A stretch of 27,027 nt of DNA. It comes from an uncultured Muribaculaceae bacterium. GTDB taxonomy: Bacteria; Bacteroidota; Bacteroidia; Bacteroidales; Muribaculaceae. The translations under genes were made by a program, and so were the position numbers. The stretch spans positions 1 through 27,027 of the forward strand of contig CAJTRC010000033.1 in the NCBI GenBank assembly GCA_910578365.1, given 5' to 3'. Within the stretch, counting starts at the first letter, position 1. The number at the start of each line of letters is the position of its first letter. Shown one piece after another: positions 24,355-27,027 of this stretch. The notes under the pieces were generated by a model, which saw only the letters and a program-made list of their open reading frames with translations, ran no database searches and had not been told where the DNA came from.

Positions 24355-25471
24355 GATACTTATAACTGGCGGAGCAGGATTCATCGGCTCACATGTAGTG
24401 CGGCTGTTTGTCAACAAATACCCGGAGTACAATATAGTCAATCTCGACAAGCTTACTTATGCCGGCAATCTTGCCAATCTCAAAGATATCGAGGATAAAA
24501 GCAATTACACCTTTGTCAAGGCCGATATTGCGGATTTTGACTGCATACGCCGCATAATCAGCGAGTATCAGATTGACGGAATAATACATCTTGCGGCAGA
24601 GAGCCATGTCGACCGTTCTATTAAAGACCCGTTTACCTTTGCCCGCACCAATGTGATGGGGACCCTGTCGCTGCTTCAGGCGGCCAAAGAATATTGGGAA
24701 TCGCTGCCGGAGAAATACACAGGCAAGCTGTTCTATCATATCTCGACCGACGAAGTTTACGGAGCACTTGAACTGACCCATCCCAAAGGGGTTCCGGCAC
24801 CATTTACAACAAAAGCTTCAAGTAAGGACGACATGGCCTACGGCACAGAATTCTTTCTTGAAACGACAAAATATAATCCACACTCGCCATATTCAGCATC
24901 CAAAGCATCCAGCGACCACTTTGTAAGAGCATATCACGACACATATGGCATGCCCAGCATAGTGACCAACTGCTCCAATAACTACGGACCATACCAGTTT
25001 CCCGAAAAGCTGATACCGCTGTTTATCAACAATATCCGTCATGGCAAACCTCTTCCGGTATATGGAAAAGGCGAGAACGTGCGCGACTGGCTATTTGTAG
25101 AGGACCATGCGCGGGCAATCGACCTGATTTTCCATAGAGGCGAAATCGCAGAAACCTACAACATCGGAGGTTTCAACGAATGGAAGAATATCGACATTAT
25201 CAAAGTGGTAATCAATACCGTCGACAGACTGCTCGGCAATTCTCCGGGGCACAGTTATGGGTTGATAACCTATGTCGCCGACCGTCTTGGCCACGACATG
25301 CGTTATGCCATCGACTCGCGCAAGCTCCAGTCGGAACTCGGCTGGGAACCCTCACTCCAGTTCGAGGAGGGTATCGAAAAAACCGTCCGCTGGTACCTCG
25401 ACAACCAGGACTGGCTCGACAATGTTACCTCGGGGGAGTATCGCCAGTATTATGAGGGGATGTATAAATGA
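24344..25471 (+). CDS. rfbB: dTDP-glucose 4,6-dehydratase
   Basis: RfbB turns dTDP-glucose into dTDP-4-keto-6-deoxyglucose with bound NAD+, the second step. The 375-residue extended short-chain dehydrogenase has TGGAGFIGSHVVRLF, LDKLTYAGNLANL, HLAAESHVDRSI, STDEVYG (with the Asp-Glu pair used in dehydration), YSASKASSDHF (catalytic Tyr and Lys) and NCSNNYGPYQFPEKLIP. It is slightly longer than E. coli RfbB (about 360), partly through an insert near SSKDDMAYGTEFF. It is last in the order A-C-D-B, followed by a 44-base gap before the flippase gene. Confidence 0.96.
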   Translation: MKRKILITGGAGFIGSHVVRLFVNKYPEYNIVNLDKLTYAGNLANLKDIEDKSNYTFVKADIADFDCIRRIISEYQIDGIIHLAAESHVDRSIKDPFTFARTNVMGTLSLLQAAKEYWESLPEKYTGKLFYHISTDEVYGALELTHPKGVPAPFTTKASSKDDMAYGTEFFLETTKYNPHSPYSASKASSDHFVRAYHDTYGMPSIVTNCSNNYGPYQFPEKLIPLFINNIRHGKPLPVYGKGENVRDWLFVEDHARAIDLIFHRGEIAETYNIGGFNEWKNIDIIKVVINTVDRLLGNSPGHSYGLITYVADRLGHDMRYAIDSRKLQSELGWEPSLQFEEGIEKTVRWYLDNQDWLDNVTSGEYRQYYEGMYK

Positions 25472-25480
25472 ATCAATACA

Positions 25481-25504
25481 TAACAAGCTAATCGATACTT
25501 GTTA
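25481..25504. repeat. Small hairpin between rfbB and the flippase gene
   Basis: TAACAAG and CTTGTTA form a 7-bp stem around a ten-base loop in the 44-base gap. It lacks a T-run, so it is more likely an mRNA-end or stability structure than a terminator. Confidence 0.3.
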
Positions 25505-25515
25505 ATCCATTATAA

Positions 25516-26892
25516 ATGATTATTCAGGCAAAGCGCATCGTAAAAAATACATTTATGTTGTATGTCCGCACATTTGTAATAATGATTGTGGGATTGTACA
25601 CGAGTAGAATTGTAATAAATGCGTTAGGGTTAAGTGATTATGGCATATATAATATAGTGGGTGGAGTCGTGGGGCTATTTGGATTTATTAATAGCTCCAT
25701 GACAAGGTCTACTCAACGATTTTTAAATTTTGAACTGGGGAAGAATAAAGATGAATCCATTATAGATGTTTTTTCGAATTCTTTAATAATTCATTCCGTT
25801 ATTGCTTTTGTAATTTTTGTTTTGGCAGAAACCATTGGGCTTTGGTTTGTAATTAATAAGTTAGTCATACCGCAGGAACAGTTGACTGCTGCGTTAATTG
25901 TATATCAATGCGCAATAATATCGACTATATTAATGATAGTTGGAGTACCGTACAATTCACTTATCATCGCCTATGAACAGATGCATGTTTTTGCATATTT
26001 TTCTATGATTGATGTATTCCTCAAATTAGGGGCAGCCTATTGTATAAGTTCAATGTCGAAAGATAGGCTGGGGCTTTATGCACTACTTCTTTTATTGATT
26101 CAATTAACATCGTTTATACTCTTTTACGTTTATTGCAGAAGAAAATATACTAATTTAAAATTGGTTTTAAAATTCAACCCCAGTCTTTTCAAGAAGATGT
26201 TCTCTTTCACTTCGTGGACCTTAGTCGGAGAATTAGCATATATAGGATTTACTCAAGGCATAAATATAATACTTAACATATTTTTTGGCCCAATTATTAA
26301 TGCATCCAGAGCGATTTCGGTTCAAGTACAAAATGCTGTAAAGCAATTTGCTGGAGGTTTCCAAACAGCGATGAATCCACAAATTGTAAAATCATATTCT
26401 AATGGGAGTACAGAATATCTAAATAAACTTGTGTTTGAAGGATCTCGATTCTCTTTTTTTCTAGTATTCATACTCTCTGTTCCATTCTTTTTAGAAACAG
26501 ATTTGATTCTTACACTCTGGATTAAAGTTGTACCTGAGTATTGTTGCTCTTTTGTTCGATTAATACTTATTATTTCGATTATTGATGCAATGATTACACC
26601 ATTAATAATCGCAGCTTCTGCAACAGGAAAGATTCGAAATTATCAAATTGTATTAGGCGGTCTGTTACTATTAATTGTCCCTATTTCATATATATTTCTG
26701 AAGTTGGGTTTTGAACCGACAATTGTTTTATATGTACATTTGAGTATTACAATAATTACATTATTTGTTAGACTATATTTCGCCAAGAGACTTAACGGAT
26801 TAAACATCCGGTTGTATTTTTCCAATGTAATCGTTAAGTCGATTATGTCGGTTCTGCCTATATTCTTAATCATTTGTATATTTCACTATTAA
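25516..26892 (+). CDS. Wzx-like polysaccharide flippase, C-terminus cut by an IS
   Basis: The 458-residue inner membrane protein has about 12-13 hydrophobic segments. Its opening (KNTFMLYVRTFVIMIVGLYTSRIVINALG, then YGIYNIVGGVVGLFGFINSSMTRSTQRFLNFELGK) is typical of Bacteroidetes polysaccharide export proteins of the MOP superfamily. It should flip lipid-linked oligosaccharide units across the membrane. The stop TAA (26890-26892) is the first three bases of the right-hand IS copy, and the usual last helix and basic tail are missing, by my estimate some 40-50 residues. Function may be lost. The gene is much more AT-rich than the rest of the window, as is common for exchanged parts of surface polysaccharide loci. 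Confidence 0.85.
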   Translation: MIIQAKRIVKNTFMLYVRTFVIMIVGLYTSRIVINALGLSDYGIYNIVGGVVGLFGFINSSMTRSTQRFLNFELGKNKDESIIDVFSNSLIIHSVIAFVIFVLAETIGLWFVINKLVIPQEQLTAALIVYQCAIISTILMIVGVPYNSLIIAYEQMHVFAYFSMIDVFLKLGAAYCISSMSKDRLGLYALLLLLIQLTSFILFYVYCRRKYTNLKLVLKFNPSLFKKMFSFTSWTLVGELAYIGFTQGINIILNIFFGPIINASRAISVQVQNAVKQFAGGFQTAMNPQIVKSYSNGSTEYLNKLVFEGSRFSFFLVFILSVPFFLETDLILTLWIKVVPEYCCSFVRLILIISIIDAMITPLIIAASATGKIRNYQIVLGGLLLLIVPISYIFLKLGFEPTIVLYVHLSITIITLFVRLYFAKRLNGLNIRLYFSNVIVKSIMSVLPIFLIICIFHY

Positions 26893-27027
26893 CGCGAGTT
26901 CGGGATAAGAAATGCTATAAAAAAGTTGAATAGGCAGCTTGAAAAAGTTGCCTATTCTTTTGGTAATTTCGCTGATATTTAGTAATTTAGAGGTGACAAA
27001 CAATAAATACTGTATCATGATTACCGA
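26890..27027 (-). mobile_element. Insertion sequence end, right copy (partial)
   Basis: This is the inverted counterpart of bases 1-137, with 14 mismatches and no gaps. It starts exactly with TAACGCGAG at the flippase breakpoint and continues to the window edge. On the minus strand it reads as the same presumed transposase C-terminus (KLLNISEITKRIGNFFKLPI). As on the left, the element's 3' end faces inward. The family was not identified. Confidence 0.75.

Noticed and set aside
1..27027. Whole window as a composite transposon
   Set aside because: The arms are only about 90% identical and both cut genes at the edges, and the content is ordinary chromosomal genes; assembly breaks at repeated IS copies explain it more simply.

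Overview
The window looks like a contig from a Bacteroidales bacterium of the gut type, possibly Muribaculaceae; the family is a guess. The evidence is a SusC-type TonB-linked transporter, an UpxY-type antiterminator heading a polysaccharide locus, LytTR two-component genes, an EFR1-type ferredoxin, and repeated promoter elements of the Bacteroidetes form TAnnTTTG. No rRNA, tRNA or CRISPR array was seen. Most of the window is moderately GC-rich, but the last gene (25516-26892) is clearly AT-rich.

Both edges are the same end of one insertion sequence, in inverted orientation (1-137 and 26890-27027, about 90% identical by hand alignment). Each copy cuts a gene, and in both cases the first three bases of the element supply an in-frame TAA stop. 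The left copy cuts a SusC-like transporter to 552 residues. The right copy cuts a Wzx-like polysaccharide flippase near its C-terminus. The likeliest reading is that assembly stopped inside two copies of a repeated IS.

From left to right: truncated susC-like gene (-); a coiled-coil lipoprotein of the Cbp1 type (-); a divergent LytS-type histidine kinase and LytTR response regulator (+); a MATE exporter (-) overlapping the regulator tail to tail; an SPFH membrane protein with a tiny ribbon-helix-helix gene (-); a large Dna2-like nuclease-helicase (-); a short fragment of a surface-protein C-terminus (+) and a small outer-membrane barrel protein (-) facing each other across a 23-bp perfect hairpin; a TonB-dependent receptor (-); an acyltransferase-3 and a Na+/Ca2+ exchanger in one operon (-); an aldo/keto reductase and a DUF445 membrane protein in one operon (+); a NhaD Na+/H+ antiporter (+); and an EFR1 ferredoxin/flavodoxin-like protein (+) with a structured leader.

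After a 679-bp stretch holding a terminator, a decayed ISAs1-type transposase scrap and a long leader, the surface polysaccharide locus begins: upxY-like antiterminator, rfbA, rfbC, rfbD and rfbB (the full dTDP-L-rhamnose pathway, tightly overlapped), then the flippase. The UpxY-type protein probably keeps RNA polymerase running through the operon, the four Rfb enzymes convert glucose-1-phosphate to dTDP-L-rhamnose, and the flippase would move the finished lipid-linked repeat across the inner membrane. Glycosyltransferases would be expected beyond the right edge. I found no convincing new defence or mobile system. The most useful leads are the IS-made stop codons, near-leaderless promoters, the two alternative hairpins before the EFR1 gene, and the leader of the polysaccharide locus.
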